Shown here piece after piece: positions 1-10,036 of a DNA stretch of 64,000 nucleotides. Within the stretch, counting starts at the first letter, position 1; each line of letters begins with the position of its first letter. Under the pieces are notes generated by a model. That model was not told the DNA's origin, did not search any database, and worked only from the letters and a program-made list of their open reading frames with translations. The stretch lies in contig CP136067.1 in assembly GCA_032622095.1 (NCBI GenBank), positions 196,378,052 through 196,442,051 on the forward strand, in the 5' to 3' direction. The DNA is from Siphonodentalium dalli (taxonomy: Eukaryota > Mollusca > Scaphopoda > Gadilida > Siphonodentaliidae). A program made the position numbers and the translations under genes.

Positions 1-659
1 AGTGGCAGACAGGTTTATTAGTGTGGATGTCTTCTCAACAGGTGTCAGCTTAGTGCAGAGGGTAGATTTCTATATAATCAATATACACTCTTTGATCAAG
101 GATGTGATGTCTTTTATGCTTGAAATTTCTTAAGTTTTTATGCTTCTCTCTTGAATGTCATGTTTACCTTTGTATGGTCTGTTATATGCTGAAGGATTAT
201 TTGCCAAAATGTAAAATAACAGACGGAAGAAATAATGTTACATCACATCATCTTCCTGCCTGCATTGAAATATATTCAAATATATTTTTAAATATTTACA
301 TAGCCGGTCTGTGTTACACTAAATCCTGTTTGGTGATTGGTCAACTGCCAATTGGGTAAGACACCTTGTTTACATTCCAATAATGCACAGAGTGTAACAC
401 GAACAGGCAGTTACAAACTGTTGACCTAATCTGAACTAATCACTAAACGCGGTCAACAGAATAACTGGGCTTTCTTTTAAAAGTTCAGCCAAATTGCATC
501 TGAAGCGAGTTATTTATATCGATCACGTTATCATAGATAAGAGTTTTGAAACCTTATATTGGGCTGACTTAATGTGATGCATGGGCTAGTCTCAAATTTT
601 CAGCAGATTTTGTGAAAATAAATAAGAATACACTCAGCTTTTTTATGGGAATAAATAAA
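1..659. other. AT-rich stretch, nothing recognised
   Basis: No open frame above about 80 codons, no inverted repeat with long arms and no similarity to the repeat families elsewhere in the window was seen. Confidence 0.5.
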
Positions 660-1275
660 ATGCTTTATAAACAGTACGACATCAATTGATTGGCAATGCT
701 TTATAAACAGTAGGACATCAATTGATTGGCAATGCTTTATAAACAGTACGACATCAATTGATTGGCAATGCTTTATAAACAGTAGGACATCAATTGATTG
801 GCAATGCTTTATAAACAGTACGACATCAATTTATTGGCAATGCTTTATAAACAGTAGGACATCAATTGATTGGCAATGCTTTATAAACAGTAGGACATCA
901 ATTGATTGGCAATGCTTTATAAACAGTAGGACATCAATTGATTGGCAATGCTTTATAAACAGTAGGACATCAATTGATTGGCAATGCTTTATAAACAGTA
1001 GGACATCAATTGATTGGCAATGCTTTATAAACAGTACGACATCAATTTATTGGCAATGCTTTATAAACAGTAGGACATCAATTGATTGGCAATGCTTTAT
1101 AAACAGTAGGACATCAATTGATTGGCAATGCTTTATAAACAGTAGGACATCAATTGATTGGCAATGCTTTATAAACAGTAGGACATCAATTGATTGGCAA
1201 TGCTTTATAAACAGTAGGACATCAATTGATTGGCAATGCTTTATAAACAGTAGGACATCAATTGATTGGCAATGC
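660..1275. repeat. 36-bp minisatellite, about 17 copies
   Basis: The unit begins ATGCTTTATAAACAGTAG and ends GATTGGCA, with an exact 36-bp period. Units differ at one C/G site (AGTACGAC or AGTAGGAC), and two units (5th and 11th) also carry TTTATT for TTGATT. The 5th-10th and 11th-16th units show the same variant order, so a six-unit block was probably duplicated. Because 36 is a multiple of 3, a repetitive reverse frame stays open; I do not regard it as coding. Confidence 0.97.
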
Positions 1276-1362
1276 AATTGATACTTCTGCTTTTCTCCAG
1301 GCAGTCTGGCTCGGACCGGGTATATCTTTTTGTCATATAAACACCTCATGCACTCAGCTTGG

Positions 1363-1765
1363 TTAACCCTTTACCCAACAAACCGGCCAAAACCGGCCAA
1401 ATAAAGCTTCAACAGCCTAAAATATCTTCGGTCTGTCTCAATAGAACCATACAATTATGGATATCATTGGAACCGGCTCCTTGACCACATTGTGATAGTT
1501 ACAGTTATGCCCTGTGCCAATGCATTCTCTTATATATGCGAGTCGACCATAGGTCGCCTCGCATATATAAGAGAATGCATTGGACTAAAAAAAAATCTTT
1601 TTTTAACACTTTTTACCATTTTTTTTCTTAGATTCTTTAACAATTTTATAATTTTTAATGTGTTAAGCCAATGCATTCTCTTATATATGCGAGGCGACCT
1701 ATGGTCGACTCGCATATATAAGAGAATGCATTGGCACAGGGCCCTTCTGTTGGGTAAAGGGTTAA
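1363..1765 (+). mobile_element. Family A TTAA MITE, copy 1 (403 bp)
   Basis: Terminal inverted repeats TTAACCCTTTACCCAACA and its complement bound the element; the outer TTAA is the likely target duplication. Order inside: a GC-rich left part with two AACCGGCCAA motifs, hairpin 1 (CCAATGCATTCTCTTATATA arms around GACCATAGGTC), a T-rich linker, then hairpin 2, the same hairpin in inverse orientation. TTAA target plus CCC termini is the hallmark of piggyBac-type elements. No coding capacity. Confidence 0.88.
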
Positions 1766-2630
1766 CCAGACTGGCTCGGTTAGCCAGGCTAGCCCTGTCT
1801 TATATAAACAGGTCCCTAAACAAATTATCGTTTCTTATCTGTATAGATTTAGGGATCTAATTTATCAGTTCATGCACATGCTTCCACTTTGATTGTAATT
1901 TAGAGTATTACGAAAACATAAAAATATGCAATTGCAAAGTGCTAGCTGTTATACGAAAATACTTATCATGATAGTCTGGCAACGAGGTTGATTTTATAAG
2001 AGCAATTTCAAGATTGTGTGGCGATTGCATGTGGGGAGTATGTTTGGAGTATATATTCTTAAGTGTTGAATATTGGCATCGTTATGACATAGTTATGACA
2101 TAGTTAAGGTGACTGCAGTTCAAGGATCAATGGTTATTTATACCTGACATGTTTGACAATGCACAGCAGATGCCTTAAGATAGTAGACAGGTTTATAGCA
2201 TGCCAGACAGGTGTCATCCGAGTGCAGCGCAGTAACTCAGTGGGTTTAAGCAATTTCTACGAAAATTTTGATTCTGTGGCGGTTTTCAGCCTCAAATGAG
2301 AACTAGTTATTTTACTGTAATATGCTTGCTTTTCTCATAATAAATACATGAAATACTTGTATGTGGACTTTATATATGCCTCGTAATGACTTATTAAAGT
2401 TCTATGAATTAGTGCTTTGAAGATTACACATCAATTTTTATCACATAATTAACCCACAAAACCAGCTTCATATTTATTGGTAAGACACACGTGTAATATT
2501 AGCGCGTGCGATGACGTTACGCCATTATTTAAATGACTTGCGATTGCTGAAGTTCATGAATGTTGTTTTCGATGAATACTTCGCGTTGCTTCGCGTTTAT
2601 ATTTGATCATGCGATAAAAGGTTTTTCAAA
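1766..2630. other. No recognised feature
   Basis: Ordinary AT-rich sequence. The short phrase AGGTTTATAGCATGCCAGAC near 2190 resembles the opening of the window, but I could not define a repeat. No coding frame seen. Confidence 0.4.
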
Positions 2631-2753
2631 CTCGTTCTATTTTATATGTAATTTATCAACCTCGTCCACTAAATTCTATTTGAGCCTCGGTAAACCTCGG
2701 CTCAAATCGGATTTAGTGAACTCGGTTGATAAATTCCGTATAAAATAGAAACT
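2631..2753. repeat. Foldback hairpin with CTCG-rich arms
   Basis: Imperfect arms of about 55 bp. The left arm starts CTCGTTCTATTTTATATG and the right arm ends with its complement. The apex is GAGCCTCGG-TAAA-CCTCGGCTC. The arm style (CTCGG blocks interspersed in AT-rich DNA) is like the hairpins at 4111 and 30781, suggesting a loose foldback family. No target duplication was identified. Confidence 0.7.
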
Positions 2754-2867
2754 CATGTGAGATCCTCTATATAAGAAACAAAACTTGATGATTCGGAAAT
2801 CTTGCATGTAGGTATGTTAATTGTGCTATTCCTCCTCCGTAAATTTGGAGATTCAATCCATGTCCAT

Positions 2868-3001
2868 TTAACCCTTTCATGACGGGAGCTGGACTGGTGG
2901 AGCAGTAAAGATCTCTTATATATAAGGAGTCTTGCATATATAAGAGAATTGGCTCAGGATTTTCGCAAAATTTCAGGAAGCTCCAGTCATGGAAGGGTTA
3001 A
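2868..3001 (+). mobile_element. Family B TTAA MITE, internally deleted (134 bp)
   Basis: Begins TTAACCCTTTCATGACGGGA and ends CCAGTCATGGAAGGGTTAA. Family B is otherwise about 240-300 bp with two internal hairpins. Here one chimeric hairpin remains around CTCTTATATATAAGGAGTC, as if recombination between the two hairpins removed the middle. Confidence 0.85.
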
Positions 3002-3014
3002 GGGACTTTATATA

Positions 3015-3227
3015 CAGTAATGCTCTAATTAATCGACTCCTTAAACACAGCAGAATTATGGGTAACTTTTCAGGATTTAGTCGGAAATATGGCTTGTTGC
3101 CATTCGTCGGAAAGCTCTCCCCGAGAGCTTTCCGATGAATGGCAACAAGCCAAATTTCCGACTAAATCCTGAAAAGTTACCCATAATTCTGCTGTGTTTA
3201 AGGAGTCGATTACTTAGGGCATTACTG
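3015..3227. mobile_element. Family D foldback MITE, 213 bp
   Basis: Two arms of about 105 bp start CAGTAATGC and mirror each other almost perfectly, meeting at GGAAAGCTCTCCCCGAGAGC. TA flanks each end (3013-3014, 3228-3229). A TA target with CAGT termini points to a Tc1/mariner-type mobiliser. Five copies in the window have exactly this length (also 39464, 42536, 44214, 62882). Confidence 0.88.
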
Positions 3228-3674
3228 TAGTTGTCAGAAAAGTAGGTCAAAGCATGTTCAGTTGAAAATTTCCTGTGGTTCTATAACAGCTTCTATCATT
3301 TAGAAAGTACCAGATTTACAACTCATGTAAATTCCATTTGTGTGTGACATGGACTGGAATATTTTTATCTGGTGTGCCACAAACAAAATAAAACTAGATA
3401 TGACCTAAATACGATCTTGCATCAGCTATTAATTGATGCAGTTAATAGGGCAACATGAATGAACAGCACCTTAGTGCATGTGACCTCTGACCGGTTGAAG
3501 ATTTGAGAACATTCGGGAGCTGGACTATATCTGTGATTTCCTAACTGTCAGATGGTGGCAGATTATGACATCAAATAACAGGAACATCATGTTAGCCATG
3601 AACTATCTTCCTCTACTGACTGACTAAACTTAATGATCTTTCCGGGGAGGAAATGTTGTACCGAGTCAATAACA

Positions 3675-4241
3675 CGATTTATTAATTAGCTATAGGTTAT
3701 TGGCCGCAATAAGTAGAACGCTGCCCGCGTCATAAGTAACAAAAAGTCGGCCAATAAGTAGAAAACGCGGCCAATAAGTCAAGGTAACGTAAATGACGTC
3801 ATACGTAATTAGCTCGATCGGAAAAGAATATTGGGTCGACGGAAGATAGGTTGCAGTTGAATTTGGGACAGTCACTGTTTTTGGGAGTAAATATACATGT
3901 ACGTGGATGAACTACATATATCCGTATCAATATCATTCCCAGTGGAAACTGACAGTACTGTGAAATCGCTGCAAGTTCTTCACAAAGTTCACAAGAATAA
4001 AAATTGCTGGAATAATTGTTAATTTAATAAAACAGACAATGGTATATCTATGTTAATATATTCATCATGTGAAATTATTATTGCCATTGTTGCTAATTAA
4101 TAAAATACTTATTAATTGGTTGTTTCTACATTGACCGAGTTATGAGGCCTCGGTCATGTCGTATTAGCCTTTGGCCTGCGGCCTTAGGCCAATACGACAG
4201 ACCTCGGCCTTATAACTCGGCCAATATGGAAACAACCAATT
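3675..4241. mobile_element. 567-bp insertion within repeat S
   Basis: Defined by comparison with the empty copy at 6048-6245. AATAACA occurs once there (CCAATAACACAATG) but on both sides here (3668-3674 and 4242-4248), as expected of a target-site duplication. The insert contains several TTGGCCGC/GCGGCCAA motifs in both orientations and ends in the 134-bp hairpin at 4111. The ends are not convincing inverted repeats, so the class is unknown. Confidence 0.6.
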
Positions 4242-4244
4242 AAT
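4111..4244. repeat. Long hairpin, GGCCT-rich apex
   Basis: Arms begin ATTAATTGGTTGTTTC and pair over about 60 bp with small mismatches; the apex reads AGCCTTTGGCCTGCGGCCTT. It forms the right end of the insertion at 3675-4241. Confidence 0.75.
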
Positions 4245-4315
4245 AACATATAGTCCGTGTGGGATGTATGCTGTCAAAAGTGTCCAAAAAAGCATGGTCA
4301 CCATCGACAAAATGT

Positions 4316-4570
4316 AATAATAATATATAGCATTTATACAGCGCTTCGTCCCTGGTGTATCTCGAAGCGCTTGGGACTCTATATACAGGTTATATACAAA
4401 CATTGGAAGATAGCAAGCACACACAATTGAGTAATGATGCAATGTCTTTATCTATGACTTGCTCTGTGCAGGTACATCTTGAAGAGGTGCATTTTCAGTC
4501 GTTGTTTGAAGATGTCAAGAGAATGGGAATGATGAATGTCATGTCGAGAGGAATTCAGTACCAAACACTT
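4316..4570. repeat. Possible decayed interspersed repeat with AGCGCTTCG stem
   Basis: AGCGCTTCG at 4341 pairs perfectly with CGAAGCGCT at 4363 across a short loop, followed by a G-rich strand reading TTGAAGAGGTGCATTTTCAG. The style resembles dispersed AGCGCTT repeats of many marine animals, but this is impression only. A frame of 81 codons here has no recognisable domain. Confidence 0.3.
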
Positions 4571-4600
4571 GGCACAGCATGTGTGAACATACAATGTTAA

Positions 4601-5446
4601 ATTTTCATATAGTTACCCATGGGAACAGTCAGAAGTTGTATTTTCTCAGAATGTACATTATCACGCCCTGGTGTATACAGAGTTAAGAAGGTCCTAGATG
4701 TATGCTTGGAGCAGAGGAATGAAAGTAAAGATAGCAGAATGTTGCTAACTTGAATTCATTTCGTGGGCGCCAATGTAGGTTTATGTATATATATCCCTTC
4801 GAGGCGAGCACTTAAGAAATTACATGAAGATCAATTTGGGGGTCATTGGATCTTTACTATGCCGGTCAAAACCAATGACCCCAATCAATTTAAAAGTAAT
4901 TCCTTATAATCATATACCAGTACATTTTAACATTTTTGCTGCCATTCTCACATAAATACGAGTTACCCAGTCACTGCCAATAGCACATTTATGCAAATTT
5001 TGGGGCTGCATCTGTTATAAAGGGATTTAATTCTATTGTTTTGTTGTATTTACAAAGGGGTTTCGGTTATTTTCTATAGAATGATGGTGTGCGTGACAAT
5101 TTAGAAGAAATGACAGTCAACGTCATGCTATTCCTGAAGTTCTATGAGTATAGTTCAAGCCAGAATATACTGTTGACAAATTCTCTTTTGGTGGGATATG
5201 ATCGATATATGGCATATTTATTTACTATTGTATAATACTGTAGTATATTTTCATAAGGGTTTGCGTTATTAAATTTGGAACCGAAAGGCTACGCCATCTA
5301 ATTCAGTTCTTTTAATCACGATGGGAATAACGTAGTTTCGAGTTGATGAGTTCTCTTCTGTATGAAATATTATTTGTACCATTATTAATCTTCAGTAATG
5401 GAGGCGATAAAGATGTAATAAATTAATATCACTATTATTTGGCAGC
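4601..5446. other. No recognised feature
   Basis: AT-rich; GATCAATTTGGGGGTCATTGG at 4830 and its approximate inverse at 4875 suggest a small decayed palindrome. Nothing else was seen. Confidence 0.4.
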
Positions 5447-5453
5447 GGAAGTA

Positions 5454-5980
5454 CTAGATCATGCCATGAATCTCTACTTTGCATGGCTAATGACCGTAGA
5501 GATCATATTCCACCAGTACAAAACCTGTGAACTTTTTGAAGGTTTGACAGGGAACCTTATAATGTTGACAAAATAACACGGGGAATATATTTCTTAGTTA
5601 TTATCTGTTCCTTGATAATTTACTTCACTGTAAATGAAGGTCCCAACTCGAAATTTCATGCTTCTCTGTGACTTTTGTGAGCCGATATCGCAATAAACAT
5701 CGAATTAATTACCCATGAGAATTCCATAATTGTAGGCGGAGCAAAGCAAAATCACGCACAAAGTCACTTAATTTGGGAAATTTCGAGTTGGGACCTTTAC
5801 CCACAGTGAAGTACATTATCAAGGAACAGATAATAAGTAAGAAATATATTCCCCCATGTGATTTTTTCAACTTTATAATGTTCCCTGTCAAATTTACTTC
5901 AGAAAGTTCCCAGGTTTTGCACTGGTTAAATATGATCTCTACGGGTGTTAGCCATAGTAGAGATTCATGGCATGATCTAG
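5454..5980. mobile_element. Family F foldback element, intact copy (527 bp)
   Basis: Arms of roughly 220 bp: the left starts CTAGATCATGCCATGAAT and the right ends ATTCATGGCATGATCTAG. GGAAGTA flanks both sides directly (5447-5453, 5981-5987), consistent with a 7-bp (or 8-bp, one mismatch) target duplication. The arms contain TACAAAACCTGGGAAC and ATCTGTTCCTTGATAAT segments that recur in the fragments at 31145, 37446, 39150 and 56331. The opposing reading frames are products of the palindrome. Confidence 0.8.
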
Positions 5981-6047
5981 GGAAGTATAACAGAAATTTA
6001 GTGCTTGTCACCCATGACCAATTAAATGTTTTAAAGAACATTTCGTA

Positions 6048-6245
6048 GCTGGACTATATCTGGGATTTCATAATTGTCAGATGGTGGCAGATTATGACAT
6101 CGAATAACAGGAACATCATGTTATCCATGAACTATCTTCCTCTACTGACTGACTAAACTTAATGATCTTTCCAGGGAGGAATGTAGTTCTGAGCCAATAA
6201 CACAATGTCTGTGGGATGTTTGCTGTCAAAGTGTCAAAAATAAAT
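6048..6245 (+). repeat. Repeat S copy 2 (uninterrupted)
   Basis: Matches 3516-3674 joined to 4249-4300. It therefore serves as the pre-insertion reference for the 567-bp insert. Confidence 0.8.
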
Positions 6246-6610
6246 CACATTCAGGGCCAAACTCATCAAAGAATTCTAAACCCACTTACATAATTCACCA
6301 TGATTTAGGATAATAACTTAATTGCTGATGAAAAAAACAAGATTATGGATAGCCTAAAATAAAGCTACCATTTGATTGGAACCAGCAACTCAGAACTATA
6401 GGTCTATCAATGCTTGTGATTTAGTGTAACAATGGCTTCAGAGGGTGTTTCTATGGTGAGCTTCCCAGTTAACACATTCATGTTGGGAGCTGCACTGGCC
6501 CAGCATTAAGGATCATGTGCCAGTGCATTCTCTTATATAAATGCGAGTCTCCCATATGGCGCCTAGCATTTATAAGAAAATGCACTGCATGGCTTACAAG
6601 GTCAAGGTAA

Positions 6611-7310
6611 CTAGTCGACCATTTTTAGCAAAGGATTATTCGTTGATGGTGATCTTCCGTGGAGATTAACCTCTCACCTCTCCTTAAATTTTTTCACTTT
6701 CACTTTTTCAACGGATAGTGGCCACTTTACAGCCAACCTACATTGAAACTAGCATGGACTCTCTATTAGAGAATGCCTCTGAAACTACCGTTATTGAGAA
6801 CAAGGAAGAAAGTAAGCGCACTGACCAGACACCAGATAATGGTCTGGAACCCGCCATATATTATCAATCTGTATGAAGCCATTGGCTACAAGACAGCAAA
6901 GGATAATCAGACTGAACATACAGTCCAGCTTCCTAGAATTATGCACTTCCAAATGGAGTAAGCCCCGAAGGTTAACCACCAATACACCACCAGAGAAAGC
7001 CCCCACCCTGGACATAACCAGAGAACACTTCAACGAGATGCTGTACGATTGTAAGGAGATAGTTAGTGTCATCATAGACTCATTATATCTCCGCTGCAAA
7101 CATGACAGGCAACATTTGTCGCAATGGACTGCAACCAAGTCCCTCACAGAATATCCAACCTTACACACTAAATAATTTATATACTGCCCGCGGGGACTCA
7201 GATAATGATTCGAACACCAAAGTCTGCGAAATTAGGGAAACTTTTTACTCCGAATGCTAATTCCTTGTGGCTTGAATAGGAAGGACTTTTTAGTCACCTC
7301 TCTTCTTATG
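6611..7310 (+). mobile_element. 700-bp insertion with TAA duplication in a B element
   Basis: TAA at 6608-6610 and 7311-7313 flanks the insert, while uninterrupted B copies have it once. A 3-bp TWA duplication is typical of PIF/Harbinger, but the ends (CTAGTCGACC and TCTTCTTATG) are not good inverted repeats, so a truncated element or retroposed fragment is possible. It contains the coding-like pair of frames at 6754-7175, preceded by a pyrimidine-rich tract near 6690. Confidence 0.6.
6754..7175 (+). pseudogene. Coding-like fragment, two overlapping frames
   Basis: Frame 1 starts at ATG 6754 (MDSLLENASETTVIENKEES) and stops after 40 codons at TGA 6874-6876. Frame 2 starts at ATG 6873 inside the ATGA overlap and runs 100 codons to 7175. 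Composition is hydrophilic, rich in Glu, Lys, Thr and Ser, unlike the hydrophobic or repetitive shadow frames elsewhere. Reading both as one protein needs a single frame change at the junction. I see no domain I recognise; the C-terminal part has Cys and His (YDCKE, LRCKHDRQH) without a clear zinc-finger spacing. It may be a decayed transposon or host exon carried by the insertion, or chance. Confidence 0.3.
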
Positions 7311-7438
7311 TAAATATTGTTAGGCCAATGTATTCTCTTATATATGCAAGGCTCCCTATGGGAGACTCGCATATATAAGAGAATGCATTGGCACACGTTT
7401 TTTTCTCAAAATTTAAGGAAGCTCCAGTCATGGAAGGG

Positions 7439-7650
7439 TTGACCATTTCTATACTGAATACTCATAGTTCCCAAAGTTCAAGTTATTTGTTGAACATGTT
7501 ATATCTGAACATTCCCTCGAATAAATAGGACTCATTCTGAACTATTATCTGTCGTCTGCTTCTGAAAACCACTCCAGATGAATAATAGACCATTCAAAGT
7601 TATACGTTTATATCTATTACTGAATGGGAATCCATTCTGTAATATTTATA
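7439..7650 (+). mobile_element. Family J TTAA MITE, decayed right end
   Basis: Starts TTGACCATTTCTATACTGAA (J consensus TTAACCCTTTCTGTACTAAA) and shares its first four bases with the last four of the neighbouring B copy, so one element used the other's TTAA. It includes the family segment CCAGATGAATAATAGACC. The right end is degraded at about 7645. Confidence 0.65.
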
Positions 7651-7814
7651 CTCACACATGCATTCGCGTTGAGGTACATGAATGCAGGACGTTGATTGGT
7701 CGAAATTACGTCACATGATGATGCATGCTGACCCGAACTTGCATCCATTTTTGTGTAGACGCAACTGGCAACAAGTCACGAGAATAACGTTGAAAATGGG
7801 CGCGTAATGCTCTT

Positions 7815-8214
7815 TTAACCCTTTGCCCAACAAACCGGCCAAAACCGGCCAATTAAAGCTTCAACAGCCTAAATTATCTTGGGTCTGTCTCAATAAAACC
7901 ATACAAATATGGATATCATTGGAACCGGCTCCTTGACCACATTGTGATAGTTACAGTTATGCCCTGTGCCAATGCATTCTCTTATATATGCGAGTCGACC
8001 ATAGATCGCCTCGCATATATAAGAGAATGCATTGGCCTAAAAAAAATCTTTTTTTAACACTTTTTACCATTTTTTCTTACATTCTTTAACAATTTTATAA
8101 TTTTTAATGTGTTAAGCCAATGCATTCTCTTATATATGCGAGGCGACCTATGGTCGACTCGCATATATAAGAGAATGCATTGGCACAGGGCCGTTCTGTT
8201 GGGTAAAGGGTTAA
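7815..8214 (+). mobile_element. Family A TTAA MITE, copy 2 (400 bp)
   Basis: Complete, with TTAA at both ends. The left terminus has one change (CCCTTTGCCCAACA), and both hairpins are intact except one base in the first loop (CATAGATCG). Confidence 0.9.
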
Positions 8215-8248
8215 TCTGCCATTTGACTCGGTTGAGTGTAAATATATG

Positions 8249-8402
8249 TAATGGATGTTGATTTTGTTGCGTTCCATAGAGTACCGGTATGGATGGAAGT
8301 TGGTCTGACATGTTTATGTGTGGAACGCTTTTGCGTTCCATGCAAAATGTCAGACAAACTTGCATCCATACTCTATGGAACGCAAGCAAATCAACATCCA
8401 TT
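8249..8402. repeat. Foldback hairpin (154 bp)
   Basis: Arms of about 65 bp start AATGGATGTTGATTT and contain GCGTTCCATAGAGTA. The apex is GTGGAACGCTTTTGCGTTCC. The left arm has small insertions relative to the right. It contains a reverse frame that is only a by-product. Confidence 0.8.
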
Positions 8403-8450
8403 TCTTAATAGAAAGTGTTAGCCGGTGGCTCATTAAACTCTTCGCTATAT

Positions 8451-8726
8451 GGTCCGTAGTACCTACCGACCTACTTTAATAAGCACACTAGCAGTATGCC
8501 ATTATTCATAAACGGAACTCAGAGATTGGTGCAACGGAATATCTGTATCTCGTACATTCAAACAGTGCATGATGTTCCATGATTCTGAATGATAATAGCC
8601 TTTCAACTGAGTCAGTTTTATGGTTCTTGTGATATTCCCATTATATTTTTCCACTGGAAAATGGGAGTAACGTCAACAGTCCAGCTCACGATGTCATACC
8701 GTCATTTAGCAGAGAAGAGGTTAAGC
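8451..8726 (+). repeat. Repeat Q, copy 1
   Basis: About 275 bp matching 11741-12000 in the opposite orientation (ATTCATAAACGGAACTCAGA; ATTTTTCCACTGGAAAATGG; CATTTAGCAGAGAAGAGG). No ends or target duplication could be fixed. Confidence 0.7.
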
Positions 8727-9396
8727 CAGGCCTGCCCAGTCCCCCATAATGCCACATTTAAAAAATTATATCCGTTTATGTTAGGCGAGCCAGCTCAGGC
8801 AACCAATTCAGTTTGATTTGAGTTATCGGTCCACCTTTTTCCCCTTGAAAATGCTTCAATCCAGGCTGGAACTGATCCGCTTTATGGTTCAACATGACAT
8901 AGCAACAACTGATAAAATTCTATGAATATGAGACAGACATCCCTGTGGGTGTGACTTCACTGTGGGTGTGACTTCACTGTGGGTGTGACTTCACCGCCTT
9001 CTAATGAAAATGTTAATGTTATAGTGACAGACAAATTGTCAAGACCAGGCATGTTGCATTTTTTATGCAGAATGTCCGTAGAACAATAAATCATATCGTC
9101 TTTGGAAAAGGCTAATCAATCAAGTTTATTCTCCAAACTCACAAAACAACATGAGTATTTCACAATCTTTTGGATGCACTTTATCATTTCAAAATTGGGT
9201 GTCGAAATGAAGGCGTTACTATAAGATGTAATAATTGTGCTTCTTCAGACAGTTTGGCTCCGGCTAGTTTTGCCAAAAAAACACATCATGCATTCAGTTT
9301 AATTATCCGGGCTGGCCCCATCTCCTATAAACGATCCCGTATAGGCACCACATGTGTGGATGGAGATATTTGTTTAATTTGATTTAATTTGCATAC
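8727..9396. repeat. Intergenic stretch with 17-bp triplicate at 8941-8993
   Basis: CTGTGGGTGTGACTTCA occurs three times in tandem at 8941-8993. The remainder holds nothing recognised; a 70-codon forward frame at 9170 has no identifiable domain. Confidence 0.6.
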
Positions 9397-10036
9397 CTTT
9401 AATGCTGCACCAGTGCAGCTCCGGTCATGAAAGGGGGTAATATCCTTTATGAACTTTGTTATTACATTACATTCTCATCTGAGAAGCACCGCAGTGATGC
9501 CTGATTTGAGCATGTCACACGTGAACAATAATGGGATAGCTTTAATGGTTTTGCTTGTGCATGCCAAAGATTGAATCACCAATCACGTTTATTTTTTGAT
9601 AACCCTTCCATGACTGGAGCTTCCAGAAATTTTGCGAAAACCCTGTGCCAATGCATTCTCTTATATATGGAGTCTCCCATAGGGAGCCTCGCATATATAA
9701 GAGAATGCATTGGCCTAACAATATTTACCTTGACCTTGTAAGCCAGTACTTTCTCTTATATATGCGAGGCTCCCTATGGTAAACTCTCATAATTATATAC
9801 ATATAAAGCAAATGCACTGGCACAGGATCTTTAATGCTGCACCAGCGCAGCTCTCATCATAAAAGGTTAATATCCCTGTTAACTTCGTTATAAATTATGT
9901 TCACATCTGAGAACCACGCGGTGATGCCTGATTTGAGCACATCACACCTGACCAATAATGGGATAGCTTTAACGGTTTTGCTTGTGCATGACAAAGATTG
10001 AATGACGGATCACGTTTATTAGATTTTGATAACCCT
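9397..10036. repeat. Tandem duplication, about 430-bp period
   Basis: 9397-9604 and 9828-10036 are similar throughout. Each starts in the last 40 bp of a family B element (TTTAATGCTGCACCAG) and continues through GTGATGCCTGATTTGAGCA and ATGGGATAGCTTTAA to TTTTGATAACCCT. One full B element lies between them, so the array is B-end, spacer, B, spacer. Confidence 0.8.
9599..9870 (-). mobile_element. Family B MITE (272 bp), reverse orientation
   Basis: Begins ATAACCCTTCCATGACTGGA and ends TCATCATAAAAGGTTAA. Both hairpins are present; the second has lost symmetry (ACTCTCATAATTATATACAT). It lies inside the tandem duplication. Confidence 0.82.

Larger units (their letters stand above)
3516..4300 (+). 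repeat. Repeat S copy 1, interrupted
   Basis: 3516-3674 (GCTGGACTATATCTGTGATT onward) and 4249-4300 (GTGTGGGATGTATGCTGTCA) together match the uninterrupted copy at 6048-6245. The intervening 567 bp are absent from the other copy. Identity of the repeat itself is unknown. Confidence 0.8.
6469..7442 (+). mobile_element. Family B MITE split by a 700-bp insertion
   Basis: The left half (6469-6610) runs from TTAAC and the first hairpin to CAAGGTCAAGGTAA. The right half (7311-7442) resumes at TAAATATTGTTAGGCC with the second hairpin and ends GGAAGGGTTGA. In unbroken B copies these are contiguous (CAAGGTCAAGGTAAATATTG). The right terminal TTAA has mutated to TTGA. Confidence 0.8.

Noticed and set aside
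660-1275. CRISPR-like regular array (also 24131-24457 and 43625-44075)
   Set aside because: The units are contiguous tandem repeats with no unique spacers, in a eukaryotic context without cas genes.
1047-1349. 100-codon reverse frame
   Set aside because: Twelve-residue repeat from the 36-bp minisatellite.
1363-1378. Telomere-like TTAACCC motif
   Set aside because: Occurs once per element end, never in tandem; it is the MITE terminus.
5709-6048. Opposed frames of 91 and 110 codons
   Set aside because: They lie in the right arm and loop of a foldback element and their content depends on the palindrome.
8054-8401. 115-codon reverse frame
   Set aside because: Spans a family A end and an unrelated hairpin, both non-coding repeats.
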